Assembly (NCBI RefSeq): GCF_041060425.1
Contig: NZ_JAULBC010000001.1
Span: forward strand, 1,438,231 to 1,502,230
Direction: 5' to 3'
Length of the DNA: 64,000 bases
Origin: Danxiaibacter flavus
Lineage (GTDB): Bacteria; Bacteroidota; Bacteroidia; Chitinophagales; Chitinophagaceae
Positions 1-8,487 of the stretch are shown here, in pieces. Position 1 is the first letter of the stretch, and each line of letters opens with the position of its first letter. A program made the position numbers and the translations under genes. The notes beneath the pieces are model-generated. The model did not search any database and had not been told where the DNA came from. It saw nothing but the letters and a program-made list of their open reading frames with translations.

Positions 1-261
1 CAGGTCGTGACAACTTTCGCATCTGGCGTGATATACTTTTTTGCCATTTTCGGCCATAGCGGTATTCAGCGTTGGGGAAACTTTTACATTAGTAAACCTG
101 CCTTCCCCCTTAGCCGGATCATACGAAGAATCAATTGGCTCAGACGGCTGTTCAGCGGGCGTTATTTCAGCGGAGATCTTGTCATTTTTAACAGGGGCTG
201 TATTGCATGAGGTATATGTGATGATAGTAGATAAAAGCGCAATCGATATTAATTGTTTCAT
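1..261 (-). CDS. c-type cytochrome lipoprotein (partial, N-terminal 87 residues)
   Basis: The reverse strand reads from an ATG at 261 off the left edge, so only the N-terminal 87 residues are visible. The protein begins with a short hydrophobic signal ending in a lipobox-like TSC (Cys19), then an acidic/proline linker, then a haem-binding CESCH motif at residues 81-85. It is therefore a membrane-anchored, periplasm-facing monohaem (or larger) cytochrome c. The ORF is not among long computed ORFs because it runs off the window. It is divergently arranged with a Crp/Fnr regulator and an oxidase-like membrane protein, which suggests a shared respiratory role. The redox partner is unknown. Confidence 0.85.
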   Translation of the reverse strand, partial: MKQLISIALLSTIITYTSCNTAPVKNDKISAEITPAEQPSEPIDSSYDPAKGEGRFTNVKVSPTLNTAMAENGKKVYHARCESCHDL

Positions 262-391
262 AATGAGCCTTTAATTACAAGAATAAACTCACAGAGTGAT
301 CTGTAAAATGCTTTTAATCAACTTTAAAATTTTCGAAGAATTGAACAGTACGGCCATTTTGTTTGTTTTAACTCAATATTTGGCAGACAAT

Positions 392-405
392 ATGACTTAA
401 ATCAT
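392..405. promoter_or_regulatory. candidate Fnr/Crp-type operator
   Basis: The 14-bp near-palindrome ATGACTTAAATCAT lies in the 211-bp divergent region between the cytochrome gene and the Crp/Fnr gene. It keeps the TGA(C/T)-N4-ATCA half-site layout bound by Fnr/Dnr-like proteins (consensus TTGAT-N4-ATCAA), with mismatches at the outer positions. Binding by the adjacent regulator is inferred from this match and from location only. Confidence 0.4.
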
Positions 406-472
406 AAAAACTGGTGTCTATTGTCATCTTTTGGTGGTGTGAGTATATCTACGTTTGTACAAATCTTGGATT

Positions 473-1108
473 ATGATCGATAGTGATCTTTTATTATCCT
501 GGGGGGCGACCTATAAAAAAGTGCCAGCAGGCGAATTTCTTTTTAAAGAAGGCGCTTCATGCAATTTTTACTGCCAGGTTGAGTCGGGAAAATTTAAGCT
601 TATTAATATAGAAGATAACGGTAAAGAGTATTTACAGGATATTGTTGAGCCGAGCGACTGCATCGGCGAGTTATCTCTGTTTAATGGCAGTTTGTATGAA
701 GTTTCAGCGATAGCTCTTGTAGATTCCATTGTTATCAGGTTGTGTAAAGACAGCTTTGAACGTTTACTCCGGGACTATCCCAATTTACATAAAGGTTTTA
801 CGGACAAACTTGCAGAAAAATTAAGATTCAAATCACAGTTTCTAAAGGAATTCAGTTGTCACGAGCCCGAACATCGAATCCGTGTGCTTCTAAAATATTT
901 AATTGCAACAAACAAGAATTACTGCAAGCACTGTAGCCAGGTTAAAATGACGCGACAGCAAATTGCAGATATGACCGGTTTGCGCGTGGAAACTGTAATA
1001 CGGGTCATGCGCACAATGCATGAGAAAGGACAGCTACTGATCAACGGCGGTAAAGTATATTACAATGATATGAGTGGGATCATAACCAAATGCTGTGTTG
1101 CTTCTTAA
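473..1108 (+). CDS. Crp/Fnr family transcriptional regulator
   Basis: This 211-residue protein has an N-terminal cyclic-nucleotide-type beta-roll (about residues 15-110), a dimerisation helix (about 110-135) and a C-terminal winged helix-turn-helix with RQQIADMTGLRVETVIRVMR at 161-180; Glu173 and Arg177 occupy the usual DNA-contact positions. It has nine cysteines, including C151-K-H-C154, but no N-terminal cysteine cluster typical of the [4Fe-4S] Fnr, so the signal cannot be assigned. I chose the ATG at 473 over an in-frame TTG at 455 because it gives the normal family length. It is divergent from a cytochrome c gene and is followed, with only 16 bp between stop and ATG, by an oxidase-like membrane protein, so control of respiratory or nitric-oxide functions is likely but inferred. 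Confidence 0.85.
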   Translation: MIDSDLLLSWGATYKKVPAGEFLFKEGASCNFYCQVESGKFKLINIEDNGKEYLQDIVEPSDCIGELSLFNGSLYEVSAIALVDSIVIRLCKDSFERLLRDYPNLHKGFTDKLAEKLRFKSQFLKEFSCHEPEHRIRVLLKYLIATNKNYCKHCSQVKMTRQQIADMTGLRVETVIRVMRTMHEKGQLLINGGKVYYNDMSGIITKCCVAS

Positions 1109-1124
1109 TTTGACAGCAAAAAAA

Positions 1125-2327
1125 ATGTTGCTAACTATCAATAAATGGACGCGTCTTTCTTTAGTGAACTTCCTTGTGGTAGCGTCTTTAGGAGTTGTTC
1201 TCCGCTATAAAATTCTTTATCCGCTTTACTTCATCGAGCAGAAGCATTTATTGCATGCTCATTCTCATTTTGCATTTTCTGGCTGGGTAAGTCAAATGCT
1301 GATGGTATTCTTTGTTCACTATCTGCAGAGGCAGAACCTAAGCGCTGGCTTGCGAAAATATGAACGTTTATTGGCAGCAAACTTCATTTGTTCCTATGGT
1401 ATGCTGATCGCATTCGCCATTCAGGGGTACGCGTTTTACTCCATCTTATTTTCCTTTTTATGCATTGTTATTGCCGTATTCTTCACCGTGTTTTACTGGC
1501 GTGATGTAAAAAAAGGAGGATTGGCTTCGCTGTGTTTTAAAACTGCACTTTTTTTTAACCTGCTCTCGTCGCTGGGTACGATGGCGCTGGGCTTTTTAAT
1601 GTCTATAAAAGCTGCACATCAGGATTGGTACCTTGGAGCAATTTATTTTTATCTCCACTTTCAATACAATGGGTGGTTTTTTTTCGGATGTATGGGGATC
1701 ATGTTTATGCTTTTACCTGCCTCAACATGCCTGATTGAGCGTGCACGAATCGCATTCTGGATGCTTGCAATCAGCTGTCTGCCTGCCTACCTTCTATCTG
1801 TCATAACGTTTAATATTCCTGTTGTGCTTTATCTACTGGCGGTTATTGCGGCAGTAATGCAGATGACAGGGATGATCTTGCTGGCAACATCCTTAAAACC
1901 GGCTCTTAAAGTTTGCAGTGGCAAAACCAGATTCTTTGGAGCACTATTGGTAATTGCTGTTATTGTTAAGTTTGGACTGCAGGCATTGTCTGTTCTTCCC
2001 GCGCTAAAAAATCTGGCTTTTGGTTACCGGCCCATAATAATTGCATACCTGCACTTTATGCTATTGGGAATCGTTTCGCTTTTTCTCCTGGTGAGCATAA
2101 GAGCGCTTTTCCGGGGCGGACGTCTTTTTAACGCTGGTTTAATGTTTTTTATAATTGCCGTTGCCATCAATGAAGTACTGTTGGTGTTACAGGGCTCAAT
2201 GGCCTATTTAGAGGTAATTGTTCCGGCAACCCAGGAAATGTTATTGGGTGCGGCAGTATTTCTTTTCCTTTCAATCCTCATGATAAACGTAGGTTTCAGA
2301 AAGGCAGAAAGATCTGTGACCTTTTAG
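1125..2327 (+). CDS. polytopic membrane protein resembling haem-copper oxidase subunit I
   Basis: This 400-residue protein is almost entirely hydrophobic with roughly 12 predicted transmembrane helices. Histidines sit in membrane segments: His41, 44, 46 and 48 in KHLLHAHSHFAFSGW, a YLHFQYNGW segment near residue 180 and an AYLHF segment near 315. This spacing recalls cytochrome oxidase/NorB subunit I or NnrS-type haem proteins, but the full set of haem-copper ligands could not be confirmed, so enzymatic activity is unproven. An in-frame GTG at 1095 would overlap the regulator; the ATG at 1125 was preferred. It is the second gene of an apparent two-gene operon with the Crp/Fnr regulator and ends before a strong hairpin at 2419-2447. 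Confidence 0.6.
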   Translation: MLLTINKWTRLSLVNFLVVASLGVVLRYKILYPLYFIEQKHLLHAHSHFAFSGWVSQMLMVFFVHYLQRQNLSAGLRKYERLLAANFICSYGMLIAFAIQGYAFYSILFSFLCIVIAVFFTVFYWRDVKKGGLASLCFKTALFFNLLSSLGTMALGFLMSIKAAHQDWYLGAIYFYLHFQYNGWFFFGCMGIMFMLLPASTCLIERARIAFWMLAISCLPAYLLSVITFNIPVVLYLLAVIAAVMQMTGMILLATSLKPALKVCSGKTRFFGALLVIAVIVKFGLQALSVLPALKNLAFGYRPIIIAYLHFMLLGIVSLFLLVSIRALFRGGRLFNAGLMFFIIAVAINEVLLVLQGSMAYLEVIVPATQEMLLGAAVFLFLSILMINVGFRKAERSVTF

Positions 2328-2410
2328 CAATGCGACTTTTAAATGATGGATGAAGACAAAATTGTGTAAGTAATTTTGAGGCTTTGACTTGAATGAAAAA
2401 GGTTTGGACA

Positions 2411-2468
2411 AAAAAATAGGGGCGGAGGAAAACCAACGCCCCTTTTTCAACCCTAAACCCTTAAAAAA
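2411..2468 (-). ncRNA. possible short terminated RNA
   Basis: A good Bacteroidota-type promoter on the minus strand (2504-2475) would start RNA near 2468. About 20 nt later the transcript meets a GGGGCG/CGCCCC hairpin followed on this strand by a seven-base T run (2417-2411). The product would be about 55-60 nt with no room for a protein. It could be a small RNA, or a leader that sometimes reads through antisense to the 3' end of the membrane protein gene. The start site is inferred from promoter spacing. Confidence 0.35.
2419..2447 (+). terminator. bidirectional intrinsic terminator
   Basis: A six-base-pair GC stem (GGGGCG at 2419-2424, CGCCCC at 2437-2442) with a 12-nt loop is followed by five T on the plus strand and preceded by an A run that becomes a T run on the minus strand. 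It lies 92 bp after the stop of the membrane protein gene and probably ends that operon; it can also end the opposing short transcript. Confidence 0.7.
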
Positions 2469-2474
2469 CTGAAA

Positions 2475-2504
2475 CAAAAGTACGAAAATCATGCCAATGT
2501 CCAA
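2475..2504 (-). promoter_or_regulatory. candidate Bacteroidota sigma-ABfr-type promoter
   Basis: On the minus strand a TTG (2504-2502) is separated by 19 nt from TACTTTTG (2482-2475), matching the TTG/TAnnTTTG consensus of Bacteroidota housekeeping promoters. The next ORF downstream on that strand is far away, so the promoter appears to drive only the short terminated RNA at 2468-2411. Confidence 0.5.
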
Positions 2505-2743
2505 GAAAAAAATCTCATTTATTTTGCGAAAAATACTACAAGGGGTTGTTTTTCAACATTTAGTTAACATTTAAGGTGAAAAAGTTGAACAGAGTTTAAA
2601 CAAATGTTAACGTTTGTTATTTATGTTAAATTGGGCTAAAGAAAGGCTATAAAATAAATTAAAGGGGAGGAGCCATTTTGACGGATGTGTGGTGTGACAT
2701 CAATGCTTATTTGTAAGCCGTAAATTTAAATTTGCCGGACATT
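2505..2743. other. AT-rich spacer, no gene seen
   Basis: Together with the hairpin and promoter region this makes up the 465-bp gap between the membrane protein gene and the convergent ABC-F gene. It is very AT-rich with stop codons in all frames; I see no RNA gene, repeat or coding signal in it. Confidence 0.6.
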
Positions 2744-2770
2744 ACAAAAAAAGCCGCTTAAAGCGGCTTA
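2744..2770 (-). terminator. intrinsic terminator of the ABC-F gene
   Basis: A perfect AAGCCGCTT/AAGCGGCTT stem (2751-2769) is followed on the minus strand by seven T. It lies 23 bp beyond the stop codon of the ABC-F gene. Confidence 0.85.
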
Positions 2771-2792
2771 GTTATTTTGATCAGGCTGGAGA

Positions 2793-4757
2793 TTATTCTC
2801 CCACTTCTTCTTCCAGCTTCATGATCTTTTCGAATAATCCCTCATATTCTTTATTGGCCTCTGCTATCTTTTGCTGAACAGATTTATAGCCAGCCTCAAG
2901 ACTGGTAAACTTGTTTTTATCTGAGTAGCTTTCCGGGTTGGCGAGTTCCAGTTCAAAATTGTTTTTTTCCTTATTATAGGCGTTAATTTGTTCCTCGAGT
3001 TTTGAGAATTGTTTTTGCAGGCGTTGCAGTTCTTTTTTTAATTCCCGGTTGACTGGTGTGTTGGCAGGCTTAACCACGGGCTTTTCTTCTACGATAACCG
3101 TTGGTTGAGCTGTTGCTTTGTCAATGGCTTTTTGTTTTTCCGCAGCAGCTTTCGCCTTTGCCATTCTTTCTTTCCATTCAACATATTCATCATAGCCGCC
3201 TTTAAATTCTTTTATTTCGTGATCTACGATTTCCCAGATCTTATTGGCGGTCTTGGATATAAAATAACGGTCGTGACTAACCAGTATTAACGTGCCTTCG
3301 TACTTTTTTAAAGCATCAATCAGCAGTTCAACACTATGAATATCCAGGTGGTTGGTAGGTTCATCGAGCATCAAGAAATTGGCTTTGCTGGTAATTACCT
3401 TGGCAAGCGCAACCCTCGCTTTTTCTCCTCCGCTCAGTACTTTAATTTTCTTATCTACATCATCCCCGCTAAATAAAAAACATCCCAGCAGCGATCGCAG
3501 CTCCAGTTCGGTTTTGCCGCTGCCACAGGATTTCATTTCATCCAGAATGTCGTGATTCAGATTAAGCGCTTCCAACTGGTGCTGCGCATAAAAGCTTTCT
3601 TCTACATTATGCCCCCAGATCCTTTCTCCTTCAAATTGCTCGGCGCCGGCGATAATTCTTAAAAGAGTTGATTTACCTTTTCCATTTGCACCTATCAGGG
3701 CAATCTTGTCGCCCCGGTCAATTTCCGCGCTCGCGTTTTCAACAATGGTCAGGTCGCCGAATTTTTTGGTAACATGTTTTAAAGTTGTCAAAACCCTGCC
3801 CGGTTGTTTATCCACCTGGAAATTGATCCTGAGGTTAGGTCGCTCAATTTCCACGCTTTCCACACGCTCAAGCTTGTCAAGCCTTTTCATGGCACTTTGC
3901 GCCTGTGTAGCCTTGGTAGCTTTAGCTTTAAATCGTTCAATAAAACGTTCCTGTTGTCTTATATATTCCTGCTGGTTTTCAAATGCACGTTGTTGCATTT
4001 CTATGCGCAGCTGCTTTTCTGTTTCGTAAAAAGAGTAATTGCCGGAGTAAAAATGCAGGCGCTGCTGATATAGTTCAACAATCTTGTTTACCATGCGGTC
4101 CAGGAAATACTTATCGTGACTTACAATCACAACCGATCCCTGGTAATGTTGCAGGTATTTTTCCAACCATTCAATTGAAGGAAGGTCAAGGTGGTTCGTT
4201 GGCTCATCAAGCAGCAACACATCAGGCTGTTGAAGGATCATTTTTGCCAGCAGCACACGCATGCGCCAGCCACCGCTGAACTGTTTGTAGGGCTTTTGAA
4301 GGTCGGCATTTGCAAAACCCAAACCCTGTAACACTTCTTCTGTTTTGTGGTGAATATTGTATCCGCCGAGTACTTCAAGTTCGTGAAGCTTGTCGGTATA
4401 TTCAATCAATAACTTTTCGTCAGATGTTTCCTCCAGCTTTTTACCAACGGCTTCAATTTCTTTTTCCAGTTGTTTTACCCGTTCAAAGGCTCCCATGGCA
4501 ACTTCAAGGATGGAATCGTTCGTGTCAAAGCTTAAAAGATCCTGGTGAAGGTAGCCAACCGTCGTATCTCTCCCTTTTTCAACCGTTCCTACAGAAGGCA
4601 TATATTGGCCCACCAGTACTTTTAACAAGGTGGACTTGCCGGTTCCATTATAGCCAATAAGGCCTATACGCTCTCCCGGGTGGATATGCCATGTTGCTTC
4701 TTCAACAATAACTCTTGCTCCAAATTCAAATGTAACATTGTTCAATCCAATCAGCAT
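2793..4757 (-). CDS. ABC-F family ATPase (Uup/YheS-like)
   Basis: This 654-residue soluble protein has two ABC ATPase domains and no membrane segments, the layout of ribosome-associated ABC-F factors. Domain 1 shows Walker A GYNGTGKST (35-43), signature SGGW (161) and Walker B LLLDEPTNHLD (181-191); an arginine/glutamine-rich helical linker spans about 240-310; domain 2 shows Walker A GANGKGKST (356-364), signature SGGEKAR and LMLDEPTNHLD. The C-terminal 80-100 residues after a proline-rich stretch form a charged coiled coil, as in Uup and YheS rather than EttA. Family members act on the ribosomal E site during translation; a drug-protection role cannot be excluded but nothing here points to it. 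The ATG at 4757 fits the promoter at 4779-4809; a longer ORF start at 4808 would lie inside that promoter. Confidence 0.93.
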   Translation of the reverse strand: MLIGLNNVTFEFGARVIVEEATWHIHPGERIGLIGYNGTGKSTLLKVLVGQYMPSVGTVEKGRDTTVGYLHQDLLSFDTNDSILEVAMGAFERVKQLEKEIEAVGKKLEETSDEKLLIEYTDKLHELEVLGGYNIHHKTEEVLQGLGFANADLQKPYKQFSGGWRMRVLLAKMILQQPDVLLLDEPTNHLDLPSIEWLEKYLQHYQGSVVIVSHDKYFLDRMVNKIVELYQQRLHFYSGNYSFYETEKQLRIEMQQRAFENQQEYIRQQERFIERFKAKATKATQAQSAMKRLDKLERVESVEIERPNLRINFQVDKQPGRVLTTLKHVTKKFGDLTIVENASAEIDRGDKIALIGANGKGKSTLLRIIAGAEQFEGERIWGHNVEESFYAQHQLEALNLNHDILDEMKSCGSGKTELELRSLLGCFLFSGDDVDKKIKVLSGGEKARVALAKVITSKANFLMLDEPTNHLDIHSVELLIDALKKYEGTLILVSHDRYFISKTANKIWEIVDHEIKEFKGGYDEYVEWKERMAKAKAAAEKQKAIDKATAQPTVIVEEKPVVKPANTPVNRELKKELQRLQKQFSKLEEQINAYNKEKNNFELELANPESYSDKNKFTSLEAGYKSVQQKIAEANKEYEGLFEKIMKLEEEVGE

Positions 4758-4778
4758 GCGGTAAAATTTTTTGCAGCG

Positions 4779-4809
4779 CAAAACTAATAAATGTGCTTCA
4801 CGTGGCAAA
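4779..4809 (-). promoter_or_regulatory. promoter of the ABC-F gene
   Basis: On the minus strand TTTG (4809-4806) is followed after 19 nt by TAGTTTTG (4786-4779), an exact TAnnTTTG match with ideal spacing. Transcription would start near 4772, giving a leader of about 15 nt before the ATG at 4757. Confidence 0.7.
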
Positions 4810-4960
4810 TGTGTTACAAGCGGCGATGTTTGACACGCTTTATTCGCTACTTTTGGGTATTAAAATATTTATTAATGGGAAGCGGCAGATTTTCTTGCTC
4901 TTGCAAAATTTATGCTGGCGTTTAACGTTTACAATCAATTCACTAACAACAAAACATACG

Positions 4961-5575
4961 ATGAAAAAGGGTTTACTGATTATTGGTTTGGCCGTTGCGG
5001 TAGTAGCAGTGTATCTTCTGTTTTTTAATAAAAGTGACGATAAAAAAGACGATGTTAAGCAGCAGCCGCTTGCTATAAGTAAAAATGATGATGCTTTTAA
5101 TAAACCATTTAATGAATTTCTGAATGGATATTACACATTAAGTAATGCGTTTGTTGAATGGGATTCTACCGGGGTCGACAAGGCTGCAAACGAATTGATT
5201 CAACTGGCCGGTAAAGTTCCGTACGAGAAAATTAAAGCAGATAGCTCTATTGTTAGCACCGGTAAAAGTTTTTCTGATAACGTGATTGCGGAAAGCAAGG
5301 GAATTGTAGGTGAGCCAACATTGGAAGGCAAAAGAAGATCTTTTTATACATTGTCTGAAAACCTGTATAATCTTATAAGAACAGTGCAGTACGATCAGCA
5401 GGTAATCTATCATTTCAAATGTCCGATGGCATTTAACGATAATGAAGAAGCGTTTTGGATCAGCAATAACAGCGCAGTAACAAATCCCTACCTTGGAAAA
5501 AAGCATCCTAAGTATAAAGGTTCAATGATCTCTTGCGGTAATGTGACTGATTCAATAGACTTCAGGCAGAAATAA
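4961..5575 (+). CDS. DUF3347 domain protein, membrane-anchored
   Basis: The 204-residue product starts with MKKGLLIIG, one hydrophobic segment (about residues 3-21) and a lysine/aspartate-rich linker, placing the rest in the periplasm. The C-terminal part contains CPMAF, EEAFWIS and NPYLGKKHPKYKGSMISCG, typical of DUF3347 proteins that occur beside, or fused to, copper efflux adaptors in Bacteroidota. The Cys/Met/His residues suggest copper binding, but this is inference. The ORF is open from 4793; the ATG at 4961 was chosen because it begins the signal/anchor. A TAnnTTTG match (TACTTTTG, 4848-4855) lies about 105 bp upstream without a well-spaced TTG. It stands apart from the copper cluster at 47-55 kb. 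Confidence 0.8.
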   Translation: MKKGLLIIGLAVAVVAVYLLFFNKSDDKKDDVKQQPLAISKNDDAFNKPFNEFLNGYYTLSNAFVEWDSTGVDKAANELIQLAGKVPYEKIKADSSIVSTGKSFSDNVIAESKGIVGEPTLEGKRRSFYTLSENLYNLIRTVQYDQQVIYHFKCPMAFNDNEEAFWISNNSAVTNPYLGKKHPKYKGSMISCGNVTDSIDFRQK

Positions 5576-5681
5576 TATTATTGCTGAAGTTGATGTTATA
5601 CTGTATGAAAGTAATGGTGGTCATGATAACATAATATTTATAGCTTACAGCAGTAAGATTAACATATGCATGGTTTTTGCT

Positions 5682-5716
5682 AACCCTTCCTGTCGCAAAA
5701 CACGAAGGGTTTTTTA
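5682..5716 (+). terminator. intrinsic terminator after DUF3347 gene
   Basis: AACCCTTC (5682-5689) pairs with GAAGGGTT (5704-5711) around a 14-nt loop and is followed by a T run. It separates the DUF3347 gene from the TonB-dependent receptor that starts 8 bp later. Confidence 0.8.
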
Positions 5717-5723
5717 TTATATA

Positions 5724-8087
5724 ATGAATTACATGAAGCATGCAATATTAACCGGGGCTTTCGTTTTTTTACTATTGTGTGCTTTTGGTCAGCGAAAGTT
5801 CACATTGCACGGATATATCCGGGATTCAGCTTCCGGAGAAGCATTGATTGGGGCTAACCTTTCCATTTTAAAGAAGAATGAAAGCACTGTATCCAATCAA
5901 TATGGTTTTTATTCGATAACACTCGACAGTGGTAAGTATGATATTGTCTGTACCTATGTTGGTTACCAGCCACAAGTAATTTCTGTTGATCTTATCAGCA
6001 ATACACAGTCAAATATTTTGTTGGGATCCTACAGCGCTAATATTGAAAATGTAACTGTAACCGCAACGAAGAAGGAAAGCAACATAAAGGGCGCGCAGAT
6101 GGGTAAGCTTGATCTGTCGATGAATACTGTTAAAGCGCTGCCTGCTATCCTTGGTGAGACAGATATATTAAAGACGATCCAACTCATGCCCGGTGTAAGA
6201 AATGCGGGTGAAGGAAATTCCGGGTTCTATGTTCGTGGTGGTGGTCCGGATCAGAACCTGATCATGCTGGATGATGCTGTTGTATACAATACCGGTCACT
6301 TATTTGGATTCTTCTCCGTATTTAACTCCGATGCTATCAAAAGCCTTTCTCTTATTAAAGGAGGTATGCCTGCGCAATATGGCGGCAGGCTGGCATCTGT
6401 GGTTGATGTTTCTATGAAGGAAGGTAATCTTAATAAGATGGAAGTGGATGCCGGAATTGGTTTGATCGCGTCAAGATTTTCCATTCAGGGGCCTATCAAA
6501 AAACAGAAATCATCGTTCATGGTTTCTGCAAGAAGAACTTACCTGGATGTATTGATCAAACCTTTTATTAGCAAGAACAGTTCGTTCTATGGATCCGGGT
6601 ATTATTTCTATGATCTGAATGCTAAAATGAATTTTATATTTTCTCCCAAAGACAGACTTTATGTAAGTGGTTATTTCGGTCGCGATGTATTTAATTATGA
6701 AAACAGGAAACGTTCTTTCAATATTAATGTGCCATGGGGAAATGCGACAGCAACGCTAAGATGGAACCATGTGTTTAGTCGCAAAATGTTTGCAAATACA
6801 ACAGTTGTATACAGCGATTATAAGTTTGATTTTGCCGGTGAACAAAATGATTTTTTGGTTAAGTTGTCTTCAGGTATAAAAGATGTTAATATAAAACTGG
6901 ATGTTGACTATTACCCAACCCCCGCTCATAAAATAAAATTCGGCGGCTTAAGCACCTTCCACACTTTTTTGCCAAATGTTGCCAGCGGTTCTCAGGATAC
7001 GGTAACATTCACACCCAACAATGCTGTTAAGAAATTTGCTAACGAAGCGGCAATTTATATACAGGATGAATGGGATATAAACAGAAAATTCAGAGTTAAC
7101 GCAGGGCTCCGGTACAGCAGGTTTATGCAGTTAGGGCGTTATACTTCTTACACTCGCGATGACAATGGCAATAAGCTTGATAGTACGGTTTATGGAAGGG
7201 GAGAAGTAGTAAAAAGTTATGGTGGCTTTGAACCGAGATTGACCTTACGGTATGCCATTGACGATGTAAGTTCAATAAAAGCCGGCATAACCCGCAATCT
7301 TCAATATATACACCTGGTGAGTAATTCGGGAACTACTTTGCCGACTGATATCTGGGTGCCCAGTACTTACAGGGTAAAACCGCAAATGGGCTGGCAATAC
7401 GCTTTAGGCTACTTCCGGAATCTGAATAATAACATGTTCGAAACATCATTGGAAGTGTATTATAAAAACATGCAGAACCAGGTTGAATATAAAGAAGGCT
7501 ATACGCCTAATTTTAATGATGTAGAAGAAAGCTTTGTATTTGGAAAAGGATGGGCATACGGCGCCGAATTATTTGTTCATAAACTTCAGGGACGGCTTAC
7601 GGGTTGGATTGGTTATACGCTCAGTTGGACCTGGCGCAAATTTCCGGATTTAAATAGCGGGAAAACTTATCCGGGTAAATATGATCGCCGCCATGATCTC
7701 TCTGTTGTAGCAATGTATGAGCTTAGCAAGAAATGGAAATTGTCTTCTGTCTTTGTCTTCGGCACAGGTAATGCCATCTCCCTGCCAGAACGGTTTTATT
7801 TTATTGAAGGTACATTAACCCAGGAGTACAGCCGGATCAATGCTTACAGAATGGAGCCTTATCACAGGCTTGATCTTTCTGCCACGTACACGCCACATCC
7901 TGAAAAGCAAAAGAAATTTAAAACCAACTGGGTGTTCAGTATTTACAATGCATACAGCAGGCTCAATCCTTATTTCTATTATTTTGACCAGGAAGGAAAT
8001 CTCACTAATGGAAATCTTACAGTGACTGCAAAGAAGGTGGCGCTGTTTCCGATTATTCCGGCGGTGACGTGGAATGTGAAGTTTTGA
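5724..8087 (+). CDS. TonB-dependent outer-membrane receptor with carboxypeptidase-like N-terminal domain
   Basis: This 787-residue protein has a signal peptide ending near GQ (residue 22), a CarboxypepD_reg-like beta-sandwich (about 25-105; GYIRDSASGEALIGANL), a plug domain (about 120-230; LPAILGETDILKTIQLMPGV, GFYVRGGGPDQNLIMLDD) and a long beta-barrel ending in WNVKF with terminal Phe, as expected for an outer-membrane barrel. It is shorter than SusC proteins (about 1,000 residues) and has no SusD partner, so it is a stand-alone energised importer. The substrate is unknown; the DUF3347 gene upstream hints at metal, but a terminator lies between them. ATG 5724 was chosen; an alternative ATG is three codons later. 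Confidence 0.9.
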   Translation: MNYMKHAILTGAFVFLLLCAFGQRKFTLHGYIRDSASGEALIGANLSILKKNESTVSNQYGFYSITLDSGKYDIVCTYVGYQPQVISVDLISNTQSNILLGSYSANIENVTVTATKKESNIKGAQMGKLDLSMNTVKALPAILGETDILKTIQLMPGVRNAGEGNSGFYVRGGGPDQNLIMLDDAVVYNTGHLFGFFSVFNSDAIKSLSLIKGGMPAQYGGRLASVVDVSMKEGNLNKMEVDAGIGLIASRFSIQGPIKKQKSSFMVSARRTYLDVLIKPFISKNSSFYGSGYYFYDLNAKMNFIFSPKDRLYVSGYFGRDVFNYENRKRSFNINVPWGNATATLRWNHVFSRKMFANTTVVYSDYKFDFAGEQNDFLVKLSSGIKDVNIKLDVDYYPTPAHKIKFGGLSTFHTFLPNVASGSQDTVTFTPNNAVKKFANEAAIYIQDEWDINRKFRVNAGLRYSRFMQLGRYTSYTRDDNGNKLDSTVYGRGEVVKSYGGFEPRLTLRYAIDDVSSIKAGITRNLQYIHLVSNSGTTLPTDIWVPSTYRVKPQMGWQYALGYFRNLNNNMFETSLEVYYKNMQNQVEYKEGYTPNFNDVEESFVFGKGWAYGAELFVHKLQGRLTGWIGYTLSWTWRKFPDLNSGKTYPGKYDRRHDLSVVAMYELSKKWKLSSVFVFGTGNAISLPERFYFIEGTLTQEYSRINAYRMEPYHRLDLSATYTPHPEKQKKFKTNWVFSIYNAYSRLNPYFYYFDQEGNLTNGNLTVTAKKVALFPIIPAVTWNVKF

Positions 8088-8128
8088 GGAAAGGCGTGAG
8101 GTGTGAGGTATCAAGCGTCAGGTTGTGT

Positions 8129-8487
8129 GTACGATGTACGATGTTAGATGCCTGCCCGTACCGACGGCACGTTCGGGCTGGTACGATGTGTGCGGATGGC
8201 TGATCGCTGATTTTCTGATTTCTTCAAGTGTAGCAGTTAAATTAAACATCGCCGCCTTTTTAAGAGGCAATCAAAAAAACACATACATGCATTTCATTTA
8301 CATTGTGTGCGGTATATCAAATCAGACATCAGATATCACACATCGTACACCGTACCCGCCCGAACGTGCCGTCGGTACGGGCAGGCATCTTACATCGTAC
8401 ATTAAATCAGAGATCAGCAAATCAGACATTAGACATTCACACACATCGTACACCGTACACCGTACATCTGACATCGTACATTATACA
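8129..8487. repeat. word-like inverted-repeat element, GTACGATGT family
   Basis: The gap between two convergent genes is filled by an inverted repeat. The left arm (8129-8220) starts with GTACGATGTACGATGT; the right arm (about 8319-8404) is its complement. Positions 8147-8178 and 8358-8389 are perfect 32-bp inverted copies. The 140-nt centre (8221-8318) has no ORF of note. From 8405 to 8487 further complementary units (CATCGTACACCGTAC type) run up to and slightly past the 3' end of pnuC. Each arm sits directly downstream of a stop codon when read in the direction of its own gene. Confidence 0.9.
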
